From Nitrospira sp. (GTDB taxonomy: Bacteria > Nitrospirota > Nitrospiria > Nitrospirales > Nitrospiraceae), in NCBI GenBank assembly GCA_024998595.1, contig JACOEK010000003.1:248001-312000 (forward strand): a stretch of 64,000 nt of DNA, given 5' to 3'. The notes below the pieces were generated by a model. It worked only from the letters and a program-made list of their open reading frames with translations, was not told the origin of the DNA and did not search any database. Shown here one piece after another: positions 27,686-36,527 of this stretch (position 1 is its first letter; the number at the start of each line of letters is the position of its first letter). The position numbers were made by a program, and so were the translations under genes.

Positions 27686-28045
27686 CTATTCGCAACGACA
27701 ATTCGCTTTGTAATCCATGCACATGGGACCGAAGCTCCGTTCGCAATCGCAGCTGCACTTCGGCGTTTTATCGGCGGGGCAGGTGATCTGACAGGTTTGC
27801 TTGATCCCCATACCGCAGGACACGATCTCACAGGAATTGGATCCCTCGGCTACGAGCAGCGGCAACGACGGTTCAACCGGAGCGAGCGTCTGCTGCACTG
27901 CACCGGCACGGCTTGCCGGAGACTGAGTCACGACAGAAAGGTTCGACGCGCCGCCCTCTTCTGCCTGAAGCGGCGTGTACACCGCCAACAATGTGACTGC
28001 CAACAACACAGCGGCAACCCCGGTTCGCAAGATGTCCCTCAACAT
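27686..28045 (-). CDS. Secreted cysteine-rich protein
   Basis: 119 residues. The signal peptide ends near PLQAEEG. A Ser/Pro-rich linker is followed by a C-terminal domain with ten cysteines in about 52 residues, including CEIVSCG, CQITC, CSCDC and CRCE. The cysteine spacing resembles small disulfide-stabilised domains, but I cannot assign one. GGAAGG lies near the ATG. It converges with yacG. Confidence 0.7.
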   Translation of the reverse strand: MLRDILRTGVAAVLLAVTLLAVYTPLQAEEGGASNLSVVTQSPASRAGAVQQTLAPVEPSLPLLVAEGSNSCEIVSCGMGIKQTCQITCPADKTPKCSCDCERSFGPMCMDYKANCRCE

Positions 28046-28299
28046 GACGTCACCTTCCTTTCAGTGGGGGCAGGATAGGAAGAATTCCGCATGAAATCAA
28101 GCCCTGCCTTATCAGCGCGGTGAGCGAATGGAAACGTGATTCTCGGATGGTCTGAACCTTCGCTTTCGTGCGCCTCGTCTGTCTGTCGCTGGTTGCGACA
28201 AGATTCATCCGGCCTTCAGATTGACTGGTACCATCGGCCCTCTCATGCCTGGTAACAATCCTAGTAGAGAACTCCCGCTCCATTTTTGTAGGATCGCGC

Positions 28300-28731
28300 A
28301 TGCGTTACGCGCTCACATTGTTGTTGGTTTTGCTTACGGTCTGGGTCAGTACCGGCTGCAATACGCCCACCACCAGCCGGATCACGGGGGCCATCCGCTA
28401 TTTCAATATCCGCGCCGAAATCGCCCCGCGTCACTTGATCGCACAGATCGGCGATGAAATCCGGTGGCAAAACCTGAATTCGCACCCCGTCACATTACGG
28501 ATGCTTGAAGACAGCGACCCGGCGTTGCTCGCCTGCGACAAAGGATTCAAGCAATTCGGAGTCCTGCAGGACACGGTGACGATCGCGCCGTTACAATCCG
28601 TCAGCCTCTGCTTTTTGAAACCCGGTACCATCCGATTTAATGTCTGGCTCGACGCCGACAATCCTCAGGGCGCCATGACACCGACCGGCACCATCCGCGT
28701 CGAACCTTCGTCACCCCGACGCAATTCCTGA
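28300..28731 (+). CDS. Cupredoxin-like lipoprotein
   Basis: 143 residues. The lipobox is VSTGCNT. The mature protein has a beta-sandwich pattern with a typical cupredoxin-like start (IAQIGDEIRWQNLNSHPVTL), where His of NSHPV occupies a metal-ligand position, and a second Cys in SLCFLKPG. The complete type-1 copper ligand set is not evident, so copper binding is unproven. The 254-bp upstream spacer shows no gene. Confidence 0.7.
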   Translation: MRYALTLLLVLLTVWVSTGCNTPTTSRITGAIRYFNIRAEIAPRHLIAQIGDEIRWQNLNSHPVTLRMLEDSDPALLACDKGFKQFGVLQDTVTIAPLQSVSLCFLKPGTIRFNVWLDADNPQGAMTPTGTIRVEPSSPRRNS

Positions 28732-28848
28732 GCTCGGTTCTGAGACCTCGGGATCTCCACCAGCAAACTCAGCTCTATAGGAATCGGCTGGCTCCAATTG
28801 GAGAGAAAGGCGGGTCCACATCAAACTGCTCGACCACTGTGTTCCTAG

Positions 28849-29277
28849 TCAGCAGGGAATATTGATGGCGGGATCGCAGAAGAGCGGCGGGATCACTGTC
28901 GGGCGCATGTAGCGTGCGGACGGATCTTGCGAGCCAGTGGAGCCAGTCAGCGCCGTTCCGCCGGTCATGCCGGGCAGGCCTTGACCGATTGTGCCGAACG
29001 ACTTCCCCTGGCTGGAGGGAATGGTGTTGCTTTGCGGGGCGCTGGCGCCCGACGCTGTCGATGAAATAGCCGACTGCTGCGCGAGAGGATTGGGAATCGG
29101 GATAGTTCCCGGAGCCTGCGGATTTTGTCCCGGCTGATTCTGTGAGTTTGACTGATTCGACGGGGGCGATATCATCTGCGCAGTCGCGAAGGCTGGCGTA
29201 AGAAACAGCCACGCGCAAAGGCCGGTGTTCATCACATACGTCTGAATCGACCACAATCCCCGCTCGTTCTGCCTCAC
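28849..29277 (-). CDS. Secreted Gln/Ser/Pro-rich hypothetical protein
   Basis: 142 residues from a GTG start with GAGGAGA six bases upstream. An export signal of about 35 residues (ending ATAQM) precedes a low-complexity segment rich in Ser, Gln, Asn and Pro (about 37-100), then two cysteines in the C-terminus (FCDPAINIPC). It follows the topoisomerase VI A subunit by 19 bases; no functional link can be read. Confidence 0.6.
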   Translation of the reverse strand: MRQNERGLWSIQTYVMNTGLCAWLFLTPAFATAQMISPPSNQSNSQNQPGQNPQAPGTIPIPNPLAQQSAISSTASGASAPQSNTIPSSQGKSFGTIGQGLPGMTGGTALTGSTGSQDPSARYMRPTVIPPLFCDPAINIPC

Positions 29278-29296
29278 ATCGCTCTCCTCGGCCCCG

Positions 29297-30403
29297 CTAG
29301 TCGAGCCAATCCTTTTCCTTCAGCTTGCGCGGAAGATACTTCTTGGTTAGGTATTGGAAATCCTTATTGGCCAGCGCGTCCAATTCGTACTTGAGGCCGC
29401 TCGCGAGCATGCGTTTGATTTCCTGCTGCCAGGCCGGTTTTTGGAACCACTGATAGTTCAGCAGTTCCTTCGCTCGGGTAATGTCTTTTTCGTTCAGCTT
29501 GATGCCCACGTTGCGCGGCAACTCGTACCGCTCAGGATCCGCGCTGGACAACCCGATGAACTTCGCTTTGGGGATGGCCATGCGCTGGCTCTCGAACGCG
29601 AGATTGATCGAACCCTGCTTCACAACGGAGTAAATATAATATCCCCAAGGATCGTTATCGACCAAGACATAGACCGGCAACTTATGTTCTTCATGCAGGC
29701 GACGCGCCAAGCGCCGCACCCCGCGCGGCGGCTGACCGTTTCCCGTCAACAACACACAATTATATCGCCGCCAGAACTTATCCTCCGACAAGCGGTTCCA
29801 CTGCGTACCCTTTTCGACCAACAGCAGAAAGTCGGCCGTACAGCGTCGGATCTCCAGATATTCCGGCTCGACGATCGAGGGCACCGAATACCCGCCCTTG
29901 CCTAACTTGGCGCAATCCACCCGGTCGCCGTCATCGCCGAAGACCACCGGCCCGACGATGCTGCCGCTGTTTTCAGCCCGCACATGGAGTTCTTCACGCA
30001 AGGCCGTGAGCGACACTTCCAGATCCTCGATGATCGGATCGGATTCATCCTGCGTGTCGAACGTGTTCTCGTGCGAATCTTGAATCGTATGTTTGGTGCG
30101 ATAGTAGATTTCCCTCAACGAGGTCGTCAAATCAGCCTGCTGCAGTTCAGCCAGTGCGTCGGCCACCAGCATCGTCTGCATAAATTTCTTCGCCATGCCG
30201 ACGTTAAAGAACGTCCGAGCTTGTTTCTTCTCACCCATCTCGATCAATCCCTTACGGGGATTGAACGACACGTTCGACAACGCTCGAATCGGAATTTCAA
30301 ACGTCGGATCTTTGGATCGTTGCGCCGCAGAGATGACGACATCGGCCATGCCCACGAGCTTTTTCGCCACTACACCGTTCTTTTTCGGTTTCGCCTGTGC
30401 CAT
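29297..30403 (-). CDS. top6A: DNA topoisomerase VI subunit A
   Basis: 368 residues of the Spo11/Top6A family. The winged-helix (CAP) domain carries the catalytic tyrosine Tyr101 in LREIYYRT. The Toprim domain has Glu197 (LLVEKG) and the acidic pair Asp249/Asp251 (DNDPWGY). Together with subunit B the enzyme relaxes and decatenates DNA by double-strand cleavage with ATP. It is typical of archaea and plants and rare in bacteria. It starts eight bases after the B-subunit stop, so the genes form an operon in the order B then A. Confidence 0.95.
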   Translation of the reverse strand: MAQAKPKKNGVVAKKLVGMADVVISAAQRSKDPTFEIPIRALSNVSFNPRKGLIEMGEKKQARTFFNVGMAKKFMQTMLVADALAELQQADLTTSLREIYYRTKHTIQDSHENTFDTQDESDPIIEDLEVSLTALREELHVRAENSGSIVGPVVFGDDGDRVDCAKLGKGGYSVPSIVEPEYLEIRRCTADFLLLVEKGTQWNRLSEDKFWRRYNCVLLTGNGQPPRGVRRLARRLHEEHKLPVYVLVDNDPWGYYIYSVVKQGSINLAFESQRMAIPKAKFIGLSSADPERYELPRNVGIKLNEKDITRAKELLNYQWFQKPAWQQEIKRMLASGLKYELDALANKDFQYLTKKYLPRKLKEKDWLD

Positions 30404-30411
30404 ACGCTGTC

Positions 30412-32523
30412 CTATTTCCTTTTCCGAGTGGCGGGCGTCGTCTTGGATGGTTTCTTGCGAAGCGGCGCCTTCTTCCCGGCAGCCGGCTCGGCGAACAACT
30501 CCTGCTGCCCGGCTTTGCGCTTCTGACCCGGAGCAGGGCCAGTCTTTTTGGCTGCAGACACGGTCGCGGCCGCCCGCTTACCTTTCGTCGGAGCCTTCGC
30601 CTGGGGACCTGCCGCAGAAGGAGCTATTTCCCCCAGACTGGCCTCTGACACCGGAACCTGCTCAGCGACCTCAGTCTCTCCTTCAATGCCTTCCGCTGTG
30701 ACGATGATGGAATGGGGCAGACCTTCAGGACCGGCGCCGGTTTTCCCGAGCGCTTCATCCGTCTTGAGACCGCCCGTCCGTGAACTGGCGATCTTATGCA
30801 ACTGTTCTTTCAATTTTTCGATGGGAAGATTCCCGCCCTTCAAACGATTGCACGCGGCCACCACCTCTTCGATATATAGTTCGAAGATGTTACGCCGCCG
30901 GAATTCACTCGCGGCCCGTTCCCGCCTGCGCAGAAAAATTCCCAACCGCCGTCCGGCTTCACGCAGCGCCAGCGTAATTTCCTTCTGAATTTCATCGTAG
31001 TCTGCAATGGCTTCCTTCGACTCGCTGGTGAACGGGACCCAGACTGACGCCATGTGCACAAAGATCACCATCGGTCCGGCAGGCAACGCGCCTCGCGACT
31101 GGCTGACACCATAATTGCGCCAGGTGGTACTCAGTACGGCTTTGAAGGTCGCGCAGGCTGATTGTTGATAGAGCAAGGGCACGCGATTGGCGTACCGGAT
31201 CACCCGGGCCTGTTCGGTATCGTTGCCGTGGTCTTCGCCTTCCGCCAGGGGCACCGCTGCTTGCTGCGGCTTCGAGGCTTCTTCCGGCCCCTTCCCGAAT
31301 GCCAGTCCCGCTTCGATGACGAAGGGGTACCCACGGTAGACGGCCGGTGGCCGACTGACTGCCGTATAGAACTCGCCCTTGATCTGTTTGTACAGCCCCG
31401 AAAGAATCGCTTTTTCGCCGATCGGGGAAATGCAATTGGTCGGCGGCGCCATGATCTTGGTCGTCTGGATGGTTTTATAGAGCGTTTCCGCCGCGTGAGG
31501 CTTCACCTCGCGAGGTTTGGTATTGGGAGAGAGTTTCGCCGCTTTACAGATCTCATCGGCCAACGCGGGAGAGACACGGCAAAAATCGCTGGCGAGAAAC
31601 GATGCGATCGTGTGACTTTTCGTATCCTGGAGCATCTTGAGCAGGGCCCCGAATTCAATGCCGTACGGATGCGGCTTGATTTCCTTCGGCGAGGGCGGCA
31701 ACTCGTGATAGGTGCGAGGGTACTGTTTCTGCTCGCCTTCCGGCGTGTGATACGTCAACTGCACGTGCGGATTGGCAATCGACGTCTGCTCCAGCCATTC
31801 ATCCACCGACGCGCGCCCCTTCTGATAGCGCCCTTCGACTTCCAGCACCACCTCGGTCCCTTGGGGTTGCGCCCACTCGATCTGTTTATTCTCATGCACC
31901 AACGGTTCGTTTTTCTTCGTGTCGATTTGCACTTCGAAGTAGTGCGCCGCCGCCCGTGGTCCGGTGCGAGAAATCACTTTCACCGGCTTGCCGGTCGTGA
32001 GCTGGCCATACATCCCGGCCGCGGAAATGCCGATGCCCTGCTGTCCCCTGCTCATCCGCATGCGATGAAATTTGGAGCCGTACAACAATTTCGCAAACAC
32101 CCGGGGGATCTGCTGGCGTACAATGCCCGGGCCATTGTCGGTGACCGTGATGCGAAAACGGGTCGCCTGACTCGGCGCAACCGGCGACGGGCCATTCGCC
32201 ACCACTTCGAGCCTCACCGTTACGTCGGGCAGGATCCCCGCTTCCTCGCAGGCATCCAACGAATTATCGACCGCTTCCTTCACGCAGGTCAGCAACGCCT
32301 TCCTCGGATTGTCGAATCCCAGAAGATGCCGATTCTTCGTGAAGAACTCGGACACGGAAATCTCGCGCTGCCGCGCGCCCATTTCCACCGCCGTGACCGC
32401 GGGTGCGGATTTCTGTGCGGCGGCAGTCTTGTTTCGCGAGGCGGCCGATTCAGATTCGGTGGAGTCGGATGGAGGCGCGGGTATGGGAGACTCGGCACGT
32501 GGCGATGATGTCTTCGTGGCCAT
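30412..32523 (-). CDS. top6B: DNA topoisomerase VI subunit B with lysine-rich tail
   Basis: 703 residues of the GHKL ATPase Top6B family. The ATP site is complete: Asn87 in KEAVDNSLDA, the DNGPGI loop at 129-134, and the glycine loop RGQQGIGISA (159-168). H2TH and transducer domains follow. Residues before about 50 are Ser/Ala/Pro-rich. The last roughly 95 residues form a low-complexity tail rich in Lys, Ala and Pro with several KKxxxK clusters, resembling histone H1-like tails, beyond the usual end of the family. The tail may add DNA affinity; that is inference. Confidence 0.95.
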   Translation of the reverse strand: MATKTSSPRAESPIPAPPSDSTESESAASRNKTAAAQKSAPAVTAVEMGARQREISVSEFFTKNRHLLGFDNPRKALLTCVKEAVDNSLDACEEAGILPDVTVRLEVVANGPSPVAPSQATRFRITVTDNGPGIVRQQIPRVFAKLLYGSKFHRMRMSRGQQGIGISAAGMYGQLTTGKPVKVISRTGPRAAAHYFEVQIDTKKNEPLVHENKQIEWAQPQGTEVVLEVEGRYQKGRASVDEWLEQTSIANPHVQLTYHTPEGEQKQYPRTYHELPPSPKEIKPHPYGIEFGALLKMLQDTKSHTIASFLASDFCRVSPALADEICKAAKLSPNTKPREVKPHAAETLYKTIQTTKIMAPPTNCISPIGEKAILSGLYKQIKGEFYTAVSRPPAVYRGYPFVIEAGLAFGKGPEEASKPQQAAVPLAEGEDHGNDTEQARVIRYANRVPLLYQQSACATFKAVLSTTWRNYGVSQSRGALPAGPMVIFVHMASVWVPFTSESKEAIADYDEIQKEITLALREAGRRLGIFLRRRERAASEFRRRNIFELYIEEVVAACNRLKGGNLPIEKLKEQLHKIASSRTGGLKTDEALGKTGAGPEGLPHSIIVTAEGIEGETEVAEQVPVSEASLGEIAPSAAGPQAKAPTKGKRAAATVSAAKKTGPAPGQKRKAGQQELFAEPAAGKKAPLRKKPSKTTPATRKRK

Positions 32524-32935
32524 TCAACCTCTCAAGCAAGGATTCACAGAACAGTGCGGCACGATCACCGGACGCGATACGTATCCTCCTCGTCGTTTAC
32601 AGGGAACGCTGCGGAGAGTCAAGCCTTGGGGATATTCCGGTCGACCGCACTTGATGCCCTGACATGTCGCGGAACTGACACGTTGAATCGATCGAGGAAG
32701 ATGGGAAGAGCTGTGCAGAGGAATGTTTGGGTGGGAGGAGGACGCACCTACCGAGGAGAGGTAGATACGGCGGAGATCTCGGGAGGACTTCAGGCTTCCC
32801 GGTACAAGCCGGGCATGCACACCATCCTCAACACTCAATCCCCTTTTTGTACATATTCCCCCGGGGCGTTAACTCCCCCCACTCGGGTACGATAGGCCTC
32901 TCCACACCGATCAGTCAAGAGCGTGCGCTGGCACT
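32524..32935. other. 412-bp intergenic region upstream of topoisomerase VI
   Basis: No gene supported on either strand. It separates the topoisomerase VI operon from the end of the receiver-PAS operon. A promoter candidate for top6B is given separately; a GC-rich tract near 32860-32885 shows no clear hairpin with a T-run. Confidence 0.55.
32594..32622 (-). promoter_or_regulatory. Weak candidate promoter of top6B
   Basis: On the minus strand TTGACT (32622-32617) is followed after 17 bases by TAAACG (32599-32594). The -35 element is good, the -10 poor. Confidence 0.3.
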
Positions 32936-33409
32936 CTAGGACCCGCTCACTTGTGTCTGTCGGCGGGTGACGGTGAGGCGGTGGAGCCAGTCCAGATCGA
33001 TGCGCACCTCTGTGCCGATGGGGCAAAAGACCGGCGCGGACGTATTGTTACTTTCGACACGCGCCTTCACGGCGCCATGTTCGATCTCAATCTCCAAGAC
33101 ACCCAGATGTTCATGCAGATCGATCACGCACGTGGCGCTGCCTGCACTGCGATCGCCTGGAATGGTCCGCGCTACGACCGGCTCTTGCAGGGTGATCAGA
33201 TCATGCGGCCGGAACATCGGCCGATCGTTCATCTCGACAATCGTCATGAACACCGCTCCAGCGACGACGGCTGCGGCGCCGGCGAGGATGGCGTTGGCAC
33301 GTTCGGGATGATGAATCCTGATCCAGCGAATCGCCGTGAGGACGCCGATGGCAAGCAGCAATGCGATGAAAGCCAGCACCAGAACGATGAACGCAAAGCG
33401 AAGGTTCAT
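32936..33409 (-). CDS. Membrane protein with extracytoplasmic beta domain
   Basis: 157 residues. Two hydrophobic segments (about 5-28 and 40-56) flank a short basic loop, and about 95 residues follow that are beta-rich and include DLHEHLGVLEIEIEHG. The ATG overlaps the regulator stop by four bases (ATGA), so it is translationally coupled to the receiver-PAS protein. It may be a signalling partner; this is inference from coupling only. Confidence 0.65.
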   Translation of the reverse strand: MNLRFAFIVLVLAFIALLLAIGVLTAIRWIRIHHPERANAILAGAAAVVAGAVFMTIVEMNDRPMFRPHDLITLQEPVVARTIPGDRSAGSATCVIDLHEHLGVLEIEIEHGAVKARVESNNTSAPVFCPIGTEVRIDLDWLHRLTVTRRQTQVSGS

Positions 33410-35025
33410 CCGCGGCCGCCCAGGGGATCAATGGTCACGACCACATGCGCTCCATTCGCCGTCATCAGCATCGTCGAGTTGATTGTAACCGGAAACTCTG
33501 CGCCGTCTTTATGCAAGCCGATCCATTCAGACCTCATTGAGGAGGACTCTCCGTCTGTCGGCGCAGACCGGCCGAATTCCGGTTCGAATTTCCCCAGATT
33601 GAAGAGTGTAGGAATCAGCCGTTCGAGTGATTGTCCCGGCAGGTCGCCTGACGCGTAACCGAATAACGCCGCCACTTGTCCATTCGCGGCCAGGATGTTT
33701 CCGTCGCCATCCACGATGACCATGCCGTTGCCGGCCGCCTCCATGACGATGCGCACCAAGTCCTGATTTTCGCGAAGCGCGGCTTCATGCCGCTTTTGCT
33801 CCGTGATGTCCTGCGCAAAGACCAACACACCAAGCACGTTCCCTCGCGGGTCGAGGTAGGGCACTTTGTCTGTTTGCACCCAGTGTTTCTTGCCGGCCGC
33901 ACGATGGGGTTCGATGATGCCGAGTTTCGGTCGACCTGATACGATGACCTCCAGATCGTCCTGATGATACCGTTCGGCGTCCTCCGGATAGAACTCATCG
34001 GTCGATCTCCCCTCGATCTCCGCCACGGTTTTTCCGATGGACTCGGCCGCTCGCCGGTTGGCCCGAAGAATGCGATTGTGCGAATCCTTGTACCACACCA
34101 TAGCCGGGATCAAATCCAGCAGCGCCTGTTGCTCGATCTGCTGTTGGAGCAGGCGCGCTTCCGCCTCTTTCCGCTCCGTGATGTCTCGCACGATGCCGCA
34201 GTGCACACGGGTGCCGCTGGAAATCCAACTACTGAGCGACATCTCGATGGGAAATTCCCGTCCATCCTTATGCAGGCCGTGCATCGTCACAACGGTACCT
34301 TTCAGGCGCACATCACCGGTGGTGCGCACCCGCTCCAATGCCCGCTGGTGATTGTCGCGGTACCGTTCAGGCATGATCCTGGTCAGGGATTGTTCCAGGA
34401 CCTCCTCTGCCCGATAACCGAACAGGCGCTCCGCCGCACTATTCCATGACAAAATACGCCCGTCTCCGTCTGCCAGCACAATAGCGTCAGGAGCAGTCTG
34501 TACGACTTCTCGAAAACGGTCTTCGCTGGCCGTGAGAGCCTGTTTCGCCGAAGCCGCTTCGAGGGACAAATGCTTGACGCCGACGGCCCGTTTGATGAGC
34601 GCCTTTAATTCTTCGCCGTCATAAGGTTTAGTGAGATAACCGAACGCGCCTTCCGTGAGCGAGGCGTGTTTCTTGGCAACCTCCACAAACGCAGTCAGCA
34701 TGATTACCGGGAGCGCTGGGTCGAGCCCTTTCAACAGTGTGAGGACGGAGAGGCCGTCCATATCGGGGAGCATCAAGTCCAGGAGCACCGCCGAAAGGGA
34801 TTCCGCCTTGGCCCTGGTCAGCGCTTCCGCGCCCGTGGTGGCAACCTGTACCTGGTACCCGGAATGCTCTAGGAGATCTTTCAAGACAAGCGCAATGTCG
34901 GGGTCATCGTCTACGATGAGAATCGTGGGAGGGGGTGAATTCATAGCCCTGGGCTGGGTGATCAACATGGCGGTCCACAGAACCTGGACGTCCTCGTATG
35001 ACCGTTCCACGGCGCCGGTAATCAT
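33406..35025 (-). CDS. Response regulator with receiver and three PAS domains
   Basis: 539 residues. The receiver (about 34-150) has the acidic pair DDD, the phospho-acceptor Asp in LLDLMLPDMDG and the conserved Lys in LTKPYDG. Three PAS/PAC units follow, near 168-290, 300-420 and 428-535. No kinase, cyclase or DNA-binding output is present. The start at 35025 has a strong AAAGGAGG but close spacing; ATG 34944, which begins just before the receiver, is the alternative. It is coupled to the downstream membrane protein. Confidence 0.85.
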   Translation of the reverse strand: MITGAVERSYEDVQVLWTAMLITQPRAMNSPPPTILIVDDDPDIALVLKDLLEHSGYQVQVATTGAEALTRAKAESLSAVLLDLMLPDMDGLSVLTLLKGLDPALPVIMLTAFVEVAKKHASLTEGAFGYLTKPYDGEELKALIKRAVGVKHLSLEAASAKQALTASEDRFREVVQTAPDAIVLADGDGRILSWNSAAERLFGYRAEEVLEQSLTRIMPERYRDNHQRALERVRTTGDVRLKGTVVTMHGLHKDGREFPIEMSLSSWISSGTRVHCGIVRDITERKEAEARLLQQQIEQQALLDLIPAMVWYKDSHNRILRANRRAAESIGKTVAEIEGRSTDEFYPEDAERYHQDDLEVIVSGRPKLGIIEPHRAAGKKHWVQTDKVPYLDPRGNVLGVLVFAQDITEQKRHEAALRENQDLVRIVMEAAGNGMVIVDGDGNILAANGQVAALFGYASGDLPGQSLERLIPTLFNLGKFEPEFGRSAPTDGESSSMRSEWIGLHKDGAEFPVTINSTMLMTANGAHVVVTIDPLGGRG

Positions 35026-35159
35026 TGTCCTCCTTTTGACGACAAGAATCCAGCGCCCTGTTTGCCGGTTTCCATCCCTCAGCCCTTCTTCTCTCGCACG
35101 TTCGCTTGCCGCACCTCCCGGATGATCGTCGGGACGGGCGAGTCCAACGGGCGTCGCCC

Positions 35160-35336
35160 CTATTTTTTCCGGTACACATTCAAGCCGATTTTTTCCTCGC
35201 GCCCGGGGATCGTGACATTACCCTCTGTCGAGGCGATGATGGTCGTTTTTCCCGACGCCGACGGCCCGAACTCCTTCGACAAATCCACCTTGATGGTCAA
35301 CCACGTTCCCTCGACGGTCATCTCGACATTTTTCAT
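35160..35336 (-). CDS. Small protein co-encoded with dodecin
   Basis: 58 residues. ATG 35336 follows AAGGAG by about four bases and lies eight bases after the dodecin stop, so it is probably the second gene of a dodecin operon. The sequence is beta-rich, with a GTWLTIKVDLSKEFGPSASG segment, and is compact and highly charged at the end (YRKK). I do not know its function. Longer frames starting at 35435 run antisense and through the dodecin gene. Confidence 0.75.
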   Translation of the reverse strand: MKNVEMTVEGTWLTIKVDLSKEFGPSASGKTTIIASTEGNVTIPGREEKIGLNVYRKK

Positions 35337-35344
35337 GATGCTCC

Positions 35345-35548
35345 TTATTCGTTGAGCACGAACGTCACTTTTAGCGCCACCCGATACTGCGTGATCTTTC
35401 CATCCTCGATATCCATCTTCTGATCCTCGATCCACGCGCTCTTGACATGCTGCAGCGTCTTATTGGCGCGAGCAATCCCCTGATGGATGGCATCGTCAAA
35501 ACTCTTGGGAGATGCGGCAATGATTTCCGTCACACGGGCGACAGACAT
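35345..35548 (-). CDS. Dodecin flavoprotein
   Basis: 67 residues, the exact dodecin size. The flavin-stacking tryptophan lies in KSAWIEDQ, and the conserved glutamine in ITQYRVALKVTF. Dodecins are hollow dodecamers that store and quench flavins such as riboflavin or FMN. The short DDAI and IARANKTL segment is characteristic. It is the first gene of a two-gene unit with the 58-residue protein. Confidence 0.93.
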   Translation of the reverse strand: MSVARVTEIIAASPKSFDDAIHQGIARANKTLQHVKSAWIEDQKMDIEDGKITQYRVALKVTFVLNE

Positions 35549-35590
35549 GATGGCCTCCCTGGTTAAAAGTTAGATCGTTGCGGCCACCTC

Positions 35591-35619
35591 AGGCTAGGCC
35601 GACAGGCAAGCGCTGTCAA
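35591..35619 (-). promoter_or_regulatory. Candidate promoter of the dodecin operon
   Basis: TTGACA (35619-35614, perfect) is followed after 17 bases by TAGCCT (35596-35591) on the minus strand, about 43 bases before the dodecin start. Confidence 0.45.
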
Positions 35620-35716
35620 GCAGGCTACCCCTGCCCGACCCAGACTGCGCCAGGGAGCTTGTCTAGATTTTCTCTTAGAAATCCTGCCCCGGTCCCACCC
35701 TGGGTAAACCTCTAGG

Positions 35717-35746
35717 TTGACTTGCGTTGTACCGGGGGGCTAGGGT
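35717..35746 (+). promoter_or_regulatory. Candidate promoter of the oxygenase gene
   Basis: TTGACT (35717-35722), 18-base spacer, TAGGGT (35741-35746). The -10 is weak, and the product start at 35787 lies about 40 bases on. Confidence 0.35.
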
Positions 35747-35786
35747 GCAGCCATCCACGGTCGTAGATCTGTATGGGACACCATCC

Positions 35787-36497
35787 ATGCCGACCGAGAT
35801 CGAGATCCAAATCACGCCCCTTTTCTCCACGCCTCTGCTGGTCTTCACTCCCGCTGACCATAAACAGATCAACGCCAGGCTCGCTGCCATGATTCTCGAA
35901 CGGGAAGCGTCCGTTCCAACCCATCGAGATACCGAAGTGGTCGGCTGGTCTTCCCCTCATGATCTCTCGATGCTCGAATGGGCCGGCGAACCGTTACGTG
36001 ACTTGTTCGCTCCGGTGCTGGAAGCGGCAAAACAAGTCACCACCCTGACCCAGCGTTGCGCTCAGGGCACTGCTCGACCTGATTGGGATGTGGTGGAAGT
36101 GTGGGCTAATGTACAGCGGAACGGCGGCGCTAATGCAGCACATTCCCATCCCGGCAGTTTTTGGGCCGGGGTATATTATGTGGATGCTGGCGAGGTCTCG
36201 TCCACGAAAGAAAAGGGCGGCGAGTTACAGATTTACGACCCGCGCGGCTGTTTACCTCGCATGCTGGCGCCGTATCTTCAGTACAGCATGAGCGAGTTAC
36301 ACGATGCGGGAACCAGCATTTCCTATGCGCCGGTGTCGGGACAATGTCTGCTCTTTCCGGGATGGCTGTTCCATGCCGTGAATACCTATCACGGGACGTC
36401 GCCTCGTATCAGCGTGGCATTCAATCTCGATCCGATTCTCACGTCTGGCATGATGAACGGCGCCCATCGACATCCTGTAAGCGAATCCCGTCGCTGA
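35787..36497 (+). CDS. Putative 2OG-Fe(II) oxygenase family protein
   Basis: About 236 residues. The AAHSHPGSFWAGVYYVD segment carries a candidate metal histidine, and later comes FPGWLFHAVNTYHGTSPRISVAFNL with the distal His and the Arg expected to hold the 2-oxoglutarate carboxylate. This matches the TIGR02466-type family of putative 2OG-Fe(II) oxygenases. The substrate is unknown. ATG 35787 begins the conserved part; an upstream in-frame start at 35727 has no ribosome-binding site. Confidence 0.78.
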   Translation: MPTEIEIQITPLFSTPLLVFTPADHKQINARLAAMILEREASVPTHRDTEVVGWSSPHDLSMLEWAGEPLRDLFAPVLEAAKQVTTLTQRCAQGTARPDWDVVEVWANVQRNGGANAAHSHPGSFWAGVYYVDAGEVSSTKEKGGELQIYDPRGCLPRMLAPYLQYSMSELHDAGTSISYAPVSGQCLLFPGWLFHAVNTYHGTSPRISVAFNLDPILTSGMMNGAHRHPVSESRR

Positions 36498-36527
36498 CCG
36501 CCTATGAACGGTTCTCTCCGCATCTTA

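Noticed and set aside
31162-32508. 448-codon plus-strand open frame
   Set aside because: Antisense to the topoisomerase VI B gene; Arg/His-rich and without motifs.
35140-35168. GC-rich hairpin followed by T-run
   Set aside because: The T-run is the complement of the lysine codons ending the 58-residue protein, and no plus-strand gene lies upstream.
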